DNA of 64,000 bases from Saccopteryx bilineata (Eukaryota > Chordata > Mammalia > Chiroptera > Emballonuridae), in assembly GCF_036850765.1 (NCBI RefSeq), contig NC_089495.1, positions 201,625,847 to 201,689,846 on the forward strand. The letters run 5' to 3'. The notes under the pieces are model-generated. The model saw only the letters and a list, made by a program, of their open reading frames with translations. It searched no databases and was not told where the DNA came from. Shown piece by piece: positions 20,976-31,144 of the stretch. The stretch's first letter is position 1. The number at the start of each line of letters is the position of its first letter. The position numbers were made by a program, and so were the translations under genes.

Positions 20976-20989
20976 GTCTAGACTCTTCC

Positions 20990-21550
20990 AGAATCCGCTT
21001 CTTCAAGGACCAGCTCTGAATAAGTACCCATGGGACACGACACTGAAAATAACAAAGCTTACAATGTCAGTAACAACAATAACAATACTTGTTTCCTGGA
21101 ATCCTTTTTAGATGAACACAGAGAAAACCTACCATCTGACATTCTGCAAGTCACCGAATGCTGTTTCAGATGTGAATTTACTGAACATTGTCAAGTGGCA
21201 GGTGCTGGGGTTATGACAATGAACAAGATGGACAGAGTGGTCCCTGTCCTCGTGGAGCCCACATTCTGGTGAGAAAGATGGACGAGAAACAAGCACTTAC
21301 AACAAAGCATGGTGATAAGCAGTAACATTTCACTAGCACGGTGTTTGTGACACTAAGTACTCGAGTCTGCATGGATTGCCTCATTCAATCCTACAACATG
21401 ACTTTGAAGGGACAGTGTTTTTTTCCCCAATATACAGATGAAGAAACCGAGGAACAGAGAGAACAGGCAATCTGCCTGAGGCCACATAGCTGGCAAGTGG
21501 CACATTTGGAAATTTTGAACCTAAGATTTTCTGATTTCAAAATCTAGGTA
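20990..21550. repeat. Intergenic sequence with a MIR near its right end
   Basis: About 21370-21545 is a MIR in reverse ('gatgaagaaaccgaggaaca', 'gaggccacatagctggcaag'). About 21040-21370 is unassigned. Confidence 0.5.
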
Positions 21551-21553
21551 CTT

Positions 21554-21876
21554 GGCCCTGGCTGGTTGTCTCAGTGGATAGAGCATTGGCCTGGCATATG
21601 GATGTCCCAGGTTTTATTCCCGATCAAGGCACAGAGGAGAAGCGACCATCTTCTTCTCTCCCCTTTCCTCTCCCCCTTCTATCCCTCTTCCGCTCCCGCA
21701 GCCATTGGCTTGATTGGTTCAAGAGTTGGCCTGGACACTGAGGATAATTCATGAGAGCATCAGCCTCAGGTGCTAAAAATAACTCAGTTATTAGAGCATC
21801 GGCCCCAGTGGGGGTTGTCGAGTGGATCCTAGTCAGGATGCATGTGGAAGTCGGTCTCACTTACTTCAAAATAATC
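21554..21876 (+). mobile_element. Old family-1 SINE
   Basis: Diverged tRNA-like head ('ggctggttgtctcagtggat'; 'ggttttattccc') with a CT-rich body. No clear duplication was found and the 3' end is eroded. Boundaries are approximate. Confidence 0.8.
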
Positions 21877-21879
21877 TGC

Positions 21880-22410
21880 ATACTTAACCATGCTATCTCA
21901 CCCCTTTGCTCTCTGTATCTCAGTTTCTCCATCTGTTAAATGGGAGCAAATAATAGTAGCCTATTGTCATGATTAATCAATACAGTGATGAGAGCACTCT
22001 GTAAATGGTCCAGTGTGAGCTGGTGGCTTTCTTATTCCTGGCTGAAGCTCTGGCCTCTTGTGCCTGTCCCTTGCTCCTGATGGCTGCCCATGCTTGACCT
22101 GGTCCACAGCCGCCTTGAAGGGTTCTTGGTTTGCAGAGAAATCACTGTTTACCTTCACCAGCTCTCTAATGACAACACGGCTCTATGGCATCTGTGCTGG
22201 TTTAATTACAGATTAATCAAGAGACCCAAAGCAGGCTCTCCCGCTTTCCCCCATCAAGCTGGAATGTGACCCCGTGTGCACACAGGAATGTGAAAGTCAG
22301 AGGTGCGCCCCCTCCCGGTCCCTGCTTCAGGGGCTGAAGTAAGTCATCACCCCTCTGTCTAGGGCTCACAGTTCTCCCAGACCCCAACTAGCCAGCACAT
22401 CCCGAGCAGA
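21880..22410. other. Intergenic sequence, possible conserved element at about 22190-22250
   Basis: Includes 'tttaattacagattaatc' at about 22201-22218, which has overlapping TAATTA and GATTA homeodomain cores in a low-repeat stretch. Nothing else in it is recognised. Confidence 0.3.
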
Positions 22411-22414
22411 GTTC

Positions 22415-22690
22415 CCATTGCCAGGCCTGTGCCTTTGCTGTCTGTCCTAAATGTCCTTTTTACTCATCCTATCTCTATATAGCCACGTTTTCAAAGTTCA
22501 GCCTAAAAGCCACCTCCTGCAAGAAGCCTTCTGTGATGCCCCCAGTTGGGATGAGTTTCTCCTCTTTTGAACAGAAGATGACCTGACACTTCCTACCCTG
22601 AGCTCACCTCCCTCATGAATGGAGATCTCCTTGAGGACAAATACGTCCCTAGTGCCTGTCATAGGGTCAGTCTTAGAAAACTGACTAAAT
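22415..22690 (+). mobile_element. L2-like fragment
   Basis: Order 'ttgccaggcctgtgcctttg', 'ccacctcctgcaagaagcct' resembles the middle of an L2 LINE. Old and diverged. Confidence 0.5.
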
Positions 22691-22694
22691 GGAT

Positions 22695-24425
22695 AAGTAA
22701 ATGGAGTGAGTCTACATAGAAATTCCCAGGGGCTGGGAGAACCTGGAGCCAAGAGCCAGCCTCCCTGCAGGACCCTGCCTCCTGATGGACACGATGGCCC
22801 CTGGCAGAGCTCACACAACCACATTACCCCGTGGCCCTTCGCCAGAGGCCGGACAGCTCCCTTGAGCTCCGCCTGCCTTCCTAGGGACTGGCCTCCCCAC
22901 GCTCACTCAGGTGGGGAGCTTGGATCAGCTGGCAGGCCCAGAACAGAGAGAAATAGCCCCCTACACAAATCCTCCCCACCCCTGCCCCCGCCAGAACGGA
23001 ACTATGCACCTTCCTGCTGCCTTCTTTCTCCCCCAGAAACCAGACCAGGTGAACCACTGCTCAGCAGCAGCAGTGACGTGGACAGTGAAACTGCCTGAAC
23101 CCCACTCCGTGACCACTTACTCCATCACCTCATCCAGTCCCTGAGTCACCCAGCGCAGCGGCAGTACTGTTCCCTTTTGCAGATGAGTAAACTGAGAGGT
23201 GGAAAGACTTCATCAGAAGGATTTAAATCTCGTTTGGTTCCAGAGCTCCTTCTGCCCAGGGACGCCCCACACATGCTGTCCCCTAGGCCACCTGCCGGCT
23301 CCAGCTGGAGCCTTCAACCCCTGACCCTGGGTCACCCTCGCCAGAGGCGGGGTCCACGGACCCAGGTCGCTGCCCACGGGCCGCCTGGCACCTGGCATCC
23401 TCTAGGGTGGCATGAATGAACCTGCTCATGAATATGTAGGCCACCCCACACGCTGAGCACTCTGCTAAATCTGATCACAATGCCGGATAAATTAAGCGGC
23501 AGGAGAAATGTATTAAAAAAACACGGTTGGAGGAACACGCTGTCCAGGGAGGGGTGGGGGGGGGGAGCAGTAGGAGAAGCTCCACCAGGCTGCCAGCCAC
23601 TCCCAAACAGTCCAAAATGAAGTTCCCATCCGCGGGGGAGGACTCTCCCCCAGTTCCTATGGAAACGCTGAGCCAGTTTAGGAGGGAAAACGCCTGGGGA
23701 TGAGCGATTGGGGAGGGACTAAGAATAGCAGCTGGGGACAGGTGTCCACAGGGACTCTTTCCTGACATGAGGTGAAAGAGAGGGCCTGGTCCAGCCCAGC
23801 ACCCCCTCGGGCCCCTGGCAGCATCCAGAGAGGAGGGCTGGGGACAGAACAAGCTGTGACGACTCAGGGTCGAGTGATGGTGGTGCCCTTGGGCAATAAC
23901 ATAATACTAACAGCAGCTAAATACCCGCCAGGCAGTTGTTCAGAGCCCCACACAGGGAGGAAGGCTCTATGACATCTCTCTGTTACGGGGGTGGGATGGG
24001 GAGTGAAAGTCAGAGGTGTGAGGGGACTTCTCCAGCATCACACAGGTGGGCACTGGACCAGGCAGCCTGGCTCCCGGTCTCTCCTTTAACTGTACTCCAT
24101 GCCCGCCAGGGCCCCAAACGGTCATAACAATGTCTTCTTCAGGGGGCAGATCTCCATTCATTCAGTAGAGACTGGCTGAGCAGCTACTATGTTGCAAGCA
24201 CTTACTCTAGGCAATGGGGATGCAGCCAGGAGCAGGACAAAGTTGCCACCTCCAGGGAGCGTGTTCCTATTGGATAGAGATGGGTGGTGGTGAGAATTCC
24301 TCTCTGGCCCTGACAGGCGGTGGGTTCCAGGGTCCAGGCCAGAGAAAGGTTTTGGGCACCAAGGACAGAGTTGGAGGGAGCTCAACTGATAAGAGATCCT
24401 GACTGGAGTTTGGCTGTGTGACAAA
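22695..24425. other. Intergenic sequence, no gene seen
   Basis: Mostly unique, GC-rich. A G-run sits near 23557-23567. About 24150-24260 has an old MIR/L2-like piece. No supported ORF. Confidence 0.35.
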
Positions 24426-24427
24426 CA

Positions 24428-24568
24428 TGAGCTCTAAATCCAGCCCTGCCACCTGCTGGCTGGGAGATGAAGAGAGTTACTTAACCTCTGCACCTCACTT
24501 TCTCCATCTATAGAATGGGGATGATTCCAGCAGCACCTGCCTCTTGTGAGTAGTAAGGTACCACATTT
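24428..24568 (+). repeat. MIR interrupted by the SINE at 24586
   Basis: 'ctgccacctgctggctggga' and 'ttacttaacctctgcacc' are MIR core. It resumes after the SINE ('gtgccaggcacgtattgagt' near 25018-25060), which dates the SINE as younger. Confidence 0.75.
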
Positions 24569-24585
24569 AAATTCCTGGGACGGTG

Positions 24586-24974
24586 GCCCTGGCCGGTTGG
24601 CTCAGTGGTAGAGCGTCGGCCTGGCGTGCAGAAGTCCCGGGTTTGATTCCCGGCCAGGGCACACAGGAGAAGCGCCCATCTGCTTCTCCACCCTTCCCCC
24701 TCTCCTTCCTCTCTGTCTCTCTCTCCCCCTCCCGCAGCGAGGCTCTATTGGAGCAAAGATGGCCTGGGCGCTGGGGATGGCTCCTTGGCCTCTGCCCCAG
24801 GCGCTGGAGTGGCTCTGGTCTCAACAGAGCAACGCCCCGGAGGGGCAGAGCATCGCCCCCTGGTGGGCAGAGCGTCGCCCCCTGGTGGGCGTGCCAGGTG
24901 GATCCCGGTAGGGCGCATGCGGGAGTCTGTCTGACTGTCTCTCCCCGTTTCCAGCTTCAGAAAAATACAAAAAA

Positions 24975-25003
<29 letters not shown>
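24586..25003 (+). mobile_element. Family-1 SINE with two CTCF-core-like blocks
   Basis: Intact head (GGCTCAGTGGTAGAGCG; GGTTTGATTCC), CT-rich body and an AAAT-rich tail. The 17-bp duplication AAATTCCTGGGACGGTG is perfect at 24569-24585 and 25004-25020. Two reverse-oriented blocks TCGCCCCCTGGTGGG lie at 24853-24867 and 24875-24889, 22 bp apart. Confidence 0.97.
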
Positions 25004-25005
<2 letters not shown>

Positions 25006-25064
25006 ATTCCTGGGACGGTGCCAGGCACGTATTGAGTGCTCTTAACTGTTAGCTATTGATATTT

Positions 25065-25515
25065 TTATGAGACCATTCAAGGGAGAACCACCCCAAGCTG
25101 AAGGGGCCAAGGGAATTAGTCTGTTCTTTCTCCAAACCCTTCTGACTTCAGTCACCCAGAAACTGTCCCCCTGGGTTAAAGAATGGGGAGGTGGCCAGCG
25201 GGCTCACAGGTCACTGCCCACCCTGCCTTCCAGAATCAGGTTTAGCCACTGGTGTTTTTGAAGGAAGCACACCATTGCCCGCCCACTGCTCCCAACAGCC
25301 CCAGTACAGAGTGGGGGGAGGAAAGAGGAAAGAAGCCACTGAGAGGTGACCGCCCCCCAAATTAGGTGACAAAAAGGGACCTAGTTGTGGCAGGGGAACT
25401 TAGTAGAGTAACTCTGATCAAAGAGCTGTCTCTCCAGCCAGTGCTGCAGAGGGTCGAAAGCTCACCGCGTGGGCGGTCGTCCGTCCCCGTTCTCTCTGGG
25501 CAGCTCTGATACATT
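25065..25515. other. Intergenic sequence, no gene seen
   Basis: No recognised feature. Short open frames without signature. Confidence 0.3.
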
Positions 25516-25519
25516 CCTT

Positions 25520-25960
25520 CCTAATTTTTCAACTGCAGTTGACATTCAATATTACATTAATTTCAGGTGTACAAAACAGCAGTTAGACGATGTCCTGCTT
25601 CTCACAGGGGAAAAATAGACACAAGGTAAAATGTTCACAACAGGGATTGGTTGAATTAAGTATGGAGGAGGAATATGCAGGATGCTATGTCGCCACTAAA
25701 AATTATGTCGTACAAGTGCACTTGTTGACTAGGACAGATGTTGTGAATATATGATTGGGAGAAAATGGCAGGTTCTAGAACATTATGTTTTGAGCCACCC
25801 GCTCTTTCTATACTATGGACTCGGTCCAAAGTCCGGATGGGTGTATGTTTGGATATTAATGGTCGTTTTATTTAGAGGACTTGGTAACAGGAGGTCTTAG
25901 TTTTCATCCTTACACTTTCCTGATTATTTTACAATAAATATGCATTATTACATAATTTAT
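25520..25960. mobile_element. L1 fragments, two pieces
   Basis: About 25520-25600 is a reversed L1 3' end ('aactgcagttgacattcaat', 'atttcaggtgtacaaaacag'). About 25610-25960 is forward L1M-like 3' sequence ending 'acaataaatatgcattatta'. Confidence 0.6.
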
Positions 25961-25969
25961 AAAACGATT

Positions 25970-26850
25970 TTAAGAAGAAAATACAAGTGACCTCTTCCGA
26001 GAATGCAGACAGTGAGGAGGCAGTGAGCGGTGGGAGGTGGACCCCATACCCGACTCCGGGGCAGGAAGGGGGTGACGCATGGGCAGAGGGCTGGGCCTGG
26101 GGCAGCCAGCCTGAGCCGGGGAGACGCCCACCCTGTGCCGGCCGCGTGCCAGCTGAGGAAGCACCCCACCCACCCCCCAGGCCTGCTCTCTGCCAGCCAC
26201 CCTCTGGAATTAGCTTGCAGAGACTGTTTTAGGAAGCCCGTGGGCGACTGGAAACAGCTTGTGAGCGGAGCTGGAGGCCGGGGAGAGCTGTGGAGAGTGA
26301 GCGCCCAAAGGCAGACAAGGCAGAAAATGCGGGGAATCCAGGACCCTTTCCCAATTTTCTTTTTGGTTTGATTTTTTAAAAAAAACAAGTTTTCTGACTT
26401 TCCTTGCTTTGGTCCAAACATTTCCTCCTCTGCCTTCCCCCATTTCCTTCAGGCCTCCAAAGAAGGGTCCAGTCTCAGCCTGAGAGGCCAGGATCAGGAT
26501 TCCAGTCTCATCAGTATCGATAACTTGCTGTGCAACCTTACACCACCCACTCACCCTCTCGGGGCCTCAGTTTCTTCTGTCCAATTGGTCCGGAATGGAC
26601 TCAACACTCTCTTCCCACTCTGGGATTCATGCTTCTGGGATTCCCTCTCAGGAGCAGGGCAGCTGGAGCAGATGTCTCCACGGCCTCTACCGCACCGAGA
26701 TTCTAATAATTGTGCTGTGAGAAACTGAAATACGCTGGCACAAGCCTCAGGATTTATTTTGCAGTCCATGGTTCTAGAACACAATGGTATTAAATTGCTA
26801 AGATTCTAGTCTAGGTTCCAGCCACGGGGCTGTTCAATATATCAAAGACC
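25970..26850. other. Intergenic sequence, no gene seen
   Basis: GC-rich then mixed. A MIR-like stretch lies near 26500-26600 ('caccctctcggggcctcagt'). Long frames at 25957-26421 have no family signature. Confidence 0.35.
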
Positions 26851-26856
26851 CTGTCT

Positions 26857-27186
26857 TGCTGACTAGGCGGTGGCGCAGTAGATAGAGCATCAGACTGGGA
26901 TGCGGAGGACCCAGGTTCGAGACCCCGAGGTCGCCAACTTGAGCGTGGGCTCATCTGGTTTGAGCAGAGCTCACCAGCTTGAACCCAAGGTCACTGGCTC
27001 GAGCAAGGGGTTATTGGTCTGCTGAAGGCCCGTGGTCAAGGCACATATGAGAAAGCAATCAATGAACAACTAAGGTGTCGCAACAAAAAACTGATGATTG
27101 ATGCTTCTCATCTCTCTGTTCTTGTCTGTCTGTCCCTGTCTATCCCTCTCTCTGACTTTCTCTCTGTCTCTGTAAAAAAAAAAAAA
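26857..27186 (+). mobile_element. Family-2 tRNA-headed SINE, full length
   Basis: Head 'ggcggtggcgcagtagatag' with B box GGTTCGAGACC, then 'gtcgccaacttgagcgtg', 'aatcaatgaacaactaag' and a poly-A tail. The duplication AAAGACCCTGTCT is perfect at 26844-26856 and 27187-27199. Differs from family 1 along its whole body and has no CTCF-like block. Confidence 0.95.
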
Positions 27187-27710
27187 AAAGACCCTGTCTC
27201 CCTGCCTGAGCCTGGTCATCGCCTGGGCACACAGTCTCGCAGTCCTGAGTCCCTGTAAGCGAGACACGTGAGTTCAGACCCCAGATAGCCTCCTGAAGTA
27301 GATGAGGAAATGACAGTTCACGAATACGATGCCCTCCATGTGTGCCAGCCTGCAAATGAGTGGCCACCTGTGAGCTGAGCCTCTGTCCCAAGCCAAGAGC
27401 GACCATCTCTGTTTATTCAACACTCACTGTGTGCCAGGCCTGGGAGCTACAGGGGTTCCTGGTTCCAAGAGGTACTATGTTCATACCCACTTTCCAGATG
27501 AACAAGCTGAGGCTCTGAGAGAACCAATGACTTGCTGAGTTCACAGAACTGCACGGTTGAGCTAAACCCTGAATCCAGATTAGCTCACCCGAGAGCCCTG
27601 CTGAGATGCTCTGCCACCTCCCTGCACACCCCAGTCCTGGTGGCCCCCCATTGCGCAGGGGCAGCTGTGGGGCCAGACAGGAAAAGGCTTCCGTACAGTC
27701 AGGCTTCCAG

Positions 27711-27855
27711 ACTGTGGTGGCGCAGTGGATAAATCCTGGAGTGCCGAGGTCACCGATTCGAAACCCTGTGGGCTTATCTGGTCAAGGCACACGCGACCAG
27801 CGTGCCCCCTCCCCTCTCTCCTCTCTCTAAAATCAATAAAATCTTTTTAAAAATT
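27711..27855 (+). mobile_element. Short VES-type SINE, young
   Basis: Head 'tggtggcgcagtggataaat', B box-like GATTCGAAACC, a TCTC run and the tail 'taaaatcaataaaatctttt'. The duplication AGGCTTCCAG is perfect at 27701-27710 and 27856-27865. It is 145 bp, the typical short bat SINE. Confidence 0.92.
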
Positions 27856-27869
27856 AGGCTTCCAGAACT

Positions 27870-28385
27870 AGGACCCGGTGCACACATTCTGCCTACCTCC
27901 CCCAGCCAGGATGGCTGAGGAGGGGCCTCACAAGCATGTTGGGCCCGTGTTCACGCACATGCATGTGGTGTCTCTGTCTCTGTGTCTGTGTGTGGGTGTC
28001 TCTATGCATGAATGCATGATGTGTGTGCATGTCTGATGTATGTGAGCAGTTTGCATGTGGCTGCTGGTTGTGTCTGCTCGTGTGTGCACTGCTGTATCTG
28101 TCCTGGATCGAGTGAGACAGACAGAGAGCGTGAGAGGAAACAGGAGTGGGAGATGCTGGCATGTGCTCCCTCCCTTCCTCCTGTCAGGTGGGTGTACAGG
28201 CCTTCAGAGTTCCATGGCCTTGGGCCCCTAAAAGGCTGCCTGTCCCTCAGGTAGCCCCTCATTCTGCCCACTTGAACCCAGGGCCCCGGCTCTCCCATGC
28301 ACTGCTTTCCCTGACTCCAAACCCTACCTGAGGGCTGGACACACCACCCAGCTCCACCCCAGGAAGCTTCTGTGCCGGATTAGGA
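27870..28385. other. Intergenic sequence, GT-rich patch, no gene seen
   Basis: About 27960-28110 is GT-rich ('tgtctctgtgtctgtgtgt'). No other feature is supported. Confidence 0.35.
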
Positions 28386-28389
28386 TCTC

Positions 28390-28745
28390 ACACCAATGTT
28401 GACCTTGATCCATGGAGGATCAGTGAACTGATACAATTTAACACCAAACAAACAAGAAAAACCCAAAAAAACACCCAAAACAAAAACACTGAACAATCCC
28501 ATTGAAAAATAGGCATCTGATCTGAATAAACATTTTTCCAAAGAGGACATACAGATGGACAGCAGACGTATGAAAAGATGCTCTAGATCACTCCTCATCA
28601 GGGAAATGTCAATTAAAACCACAACGAGATAACCACCTCACCCCTGTCAGCATGGCTATCATCAATAAATCAATAAACAAGTGTTGGTGAGGAATTAGAG
28701 AAAAGGGAACCCTCACGCGCTGTGGCTGAGGGCTGGTGACCGGAC
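28390..28745 (+). mobile_element. L1 fragment abutting a minisatellite
   Basis: 'tccaaagaggacatacagat', 'atgaaaagatgctctagatc' and 'aacaagtgttggtgaggaat' are L1 ORF2 landmarks. The L1 sequence stops near 28740, just before the 33-bp array. Confidence 0.8.
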
Positions 28746-28770
28746 ATGGAGCAGGCACAGCCCCCGCCCA

Positions 28771-29001
28771 GGAACGACCGCGTTGTAATCCGGCGCATGC
28801 CCGGGAACGGCCGCGTTGTAATCCGGCGCATGCCCGGGAACGGCCGCGTAGTAATCCGGCGCATGCCCGGGAACGGCCGCGTTGTAATCCGGCGCATGCC
28901 CGGGAACGGCCGCGTTGTAATCCGGCGCATGCCCGGGAACGGCCGCGTTGTAATCCGGCGCATGCCCGGGAACGGCCGCGTTGTAATCCGGCGCATGCCC
29001 G
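28771..29001. repeat. 33-bp CpG-rich minisatellite, seven units
   Basis: Units begin GGAACGGCCGCG at 28771, 28804, 28837, 28870, 28903, 28936 and 28969, exactly 33 bp apart, with six or so CpGs per unit. The unit holds the palindromes CCCGGG and GCATGC and an NRF1-like GCGCATGC. Unit 1 has GACC for GGCC, and one unit has GTAGT for GTTGT. As 33 is divisible by 3, 11-residue repeats are open in several frames but are not genes. Confidence 0.97.
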
Positions 29002-29515
29002 GCACGCAGGTCCTGACGCGGCACACAGAGGGGCTGCCGTGTCTTCCGCGCAGCCCCCTGCTCCTGGAGGTGAGGAGCACCCATATCCCTGCCCCTCAGG
29101 GGCCCACCTGGCCCCAGGGGAGGCGTGAATCTTGTCGAGCCACAGCCTGAGAGGCTCAGGCACCGTGAGCTGGGGCCCGGCACAGCCCCCAGCGGCCACT
29201 GGGCCCAGCGGGCCATCTTCACGTTCCTCAGCCCCGCTGCCCGGGCGGCTTCCCATCACTTTGCCCTCTGACAGCTCCAACAAATGGCCAAGCTGGTGTT
29301 CAGTGTGGACCACACGGGAGTAAAGGGTCTGAGTTAGGGCAGGGAAGAGGCCTTGCTCCCCTCATCTCCCCCACTTGCCCCTGGGTCTCGTAGAGAGGGG
29401 AAGGAAAAGAAGGCATCGCTGACCGCTGTGTGCCGGGCACTCGCACATTTTTACTTTGGGTGCTCATCTCTTATCTGAGAGGTGGCTCTGACCCCCATTT
29501 AGCAAATAAAAAAAC
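29002..29515. other. GC-rich intergenic sequence, no gene seen
   Basis: Nothing recognised. Frames across the array boundary are artefacts of the repeat. Confidence 0.35.
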
Positions 29516-29523
29516 AGCACCAG

Positions 29524-29893
29524 GCCCTGGCCGGTTGGCTCAGTGGTAGAGCGTCGGCCTGGCGTGCAAAGTCCCGGGTTCAATTCCCGGCCAGGGCACA
29601 CAGGAGAAGCGCCCATCTGCTTCTCCACCCCTCCCCCTCTCCTTCCTCTCTGTCTTTCTCTTCCCCTCCCGCAGCCGAGGCTCCATTGGAGCAAAAGATG
29701 GCCCGGGCGCTGGGGATGGCTCCATGGCCTCTGCCCCAGACGCTAGAGTGGCTCTGGTCACAGCGGAGCGACGCCCCGGATGGGCAGAGCATCGTCCCCT
29801 GGTGGGTGTGCCGGGTGGGTCCCGGTCGGGCGCATGTGGGAGTCTGTCTGACTGCCTCCCCGTTTCCAGCTTCAGAAAAAAAAAAAAAAAAAA
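29524..29893 (+). mobile_element. Family-1 SINE
   Basis: Head GGCTCAGTGGTAGAGCG, GGTTCAATTCC, CT-rich body and A tail. The CTCF-like block is slightly mutated (TCGTCCCCTGGTGGG at 29792-29806). Duplications are not obvious, so edges are approximate. Confidence 0.93.
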
Positions 29894-29895
29894 CC

Positions 29896-30290
29896 TAGCC
29901 CCAGTGACCTCCCTAGTATGACCGTGATCAGTGGCGGCACTAGTGTTCAGTATGGACCACATGGGAGTAAAGAGTCTGAGTTAGGGCTGGGAAGAGGGCC
30001 TTTCTTTCCCCATCTCCCCCACCTGCCCCTGGGTCCCAGAGAGAGGGGGGAGTGTAGCACTAAAGCACCACACCTGTGGCTCAGTAAGCATGCTGACCCA
30101 GCCCGGACAGCTCTGTCCCGGAGCCGCTGTGGGTTACTGGCCATTCACCCCACCTCGTTACTACTTTTCAACATCCTCGCCCACGAAAGTGGGTAACGGG
30201 TCTCCAACTGCTCTCCCAGGTCCCACACAAACTCCTACCCTGTCTGCTTCCGGGGCCTTGCCTTTGTGACACATCCAAGAATGAATGAGT
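29896..30290. other. Spacer with an internal near-duplicate, no gene seen
   Basis: About 29945-30050 ('tatggaccacatgggagtaa', 'gagtctgagttagggc') repeats about 29300-29400 ('tgtggaccacacgggagtaa', 'gagttagggcagggaagagg'). This is a roughly 100-bp duplication with changes, in the flanks of the SINE at 29524-29893. No gene recognised. Confidence 0.5.
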
Positions 30291-30295
30291 GTGGG

Positions 30296-31143
30296 GGTAG
30301 GCCAGGGCAGAGCCGGGCCGGGCAGAGCAGGGTCGGGCAGAATAGGGCTGGGCAGAGCAGGCCAGGGCTGGGTTGGGCAGAGCAGGGCTGGGCAGAGCAG
30401 GCCAGGGCAGGGTTGGGCAGAGCAGGGCTGGGCAGGGTTGGGCAGAGCAGGCCAGGGCAGGGTCGGGCAGAGCAGGGCTGGGCAGGGTCGGGCAGAGCAG
30501 GGCTGGGCAGGGTCGGGCAGAGCAGGCCAGGGCAGGGTCGGGCAGAGCAGGGCAGGGCAGGGTCGGGCAGAGCAGGCCAGGGCAGGGTCGGGCAGAGCAG
30601 GCCAGGGCAGGGTCGGGCAGAGCAGGGCTGGGCAGAGCAGGGCCGGGCAGAGCAGGCCAGGGCAGGGTCGGGCAGGGCAGGGTCGGGCAGAGCAGGGCTG
30701 GGCAGAGCAGGGCCGGGCAGAGCAGGCCAGGGCAGGGTTGGGCAGGGCAGGGCCGGGCAGAGCAGGGCCGGGCAGAGCAGGCCAGGGCAGGGTCGGGCAG
30801 AGCAGGGCCGGGCAGAGCAGGGCTGGGCAGGGCAGGGCCGGGCAGAGCAGGCCAGGGCAGGGTCGGGCAGGGCAGGGTCGGGCAGAGCAGGGTCGGGCAG
30901 AGCAGGGCCGGGCAGGGCAGAGCAGAGCTGGGCACGGCAGGGTTGGGCAGAGCAGGACCGGTCAGAGCAGGCCAGGGCAGGACCGGTCAAAGCAAGCCCA
31001 GGCAGGACCGGTCAGAGCAGGCCCGGGTAGGGCCGGGTAGGGCCGGGTAGGGCCGGGCAGGGCCGGGTCAGGCAGGGTCAGGCAGGGTCAGGCAGAGCAG
31101 GCCAAGGCAGGGCCAGAGCAGGGCCGGGCAGGGCAGGCCAGGA
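30296..31143. repeat. Pentamer-based G-rich array (GGGCA/GAGCA/GGGCT/GGGTC), about 848 bp
   Basis: The plus strand is an ordered run of 5-mers from a small set (GGGCA, GAGCA, GGCCA, GGGTC, GGGCT, GGGCC) over about 850 bp. G3 runs spaced by 2-7 bases occur throughout, so G-quadruplexes are predicted on this strand. Its frames are open for about 250 codons on both strands because the unit is a multiple of 5 (15 bp = 5 codons). None is a gene. Confidence 0.97.
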
Positions 31144-31144
31144 C

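Noticed and set aside
24583..24981. 132-codon plus frame and similar frames in SINEs
   Set aside because: The frame is the SINE itself and recurs in other copies. Not a gene.
28609..29313. 234-codon minus and several plus frames over the 33-bp array
   Set aside because: Artefact of a 33-bp unit. Frames are open on both strands and run into L1 sequence.
30168..31050. 250-codon frames in several phases over the pentamer array
   Set aside because: The unit of 5 bp keeps many frames open. The products are repeats of a few residues, with no gene evidence.
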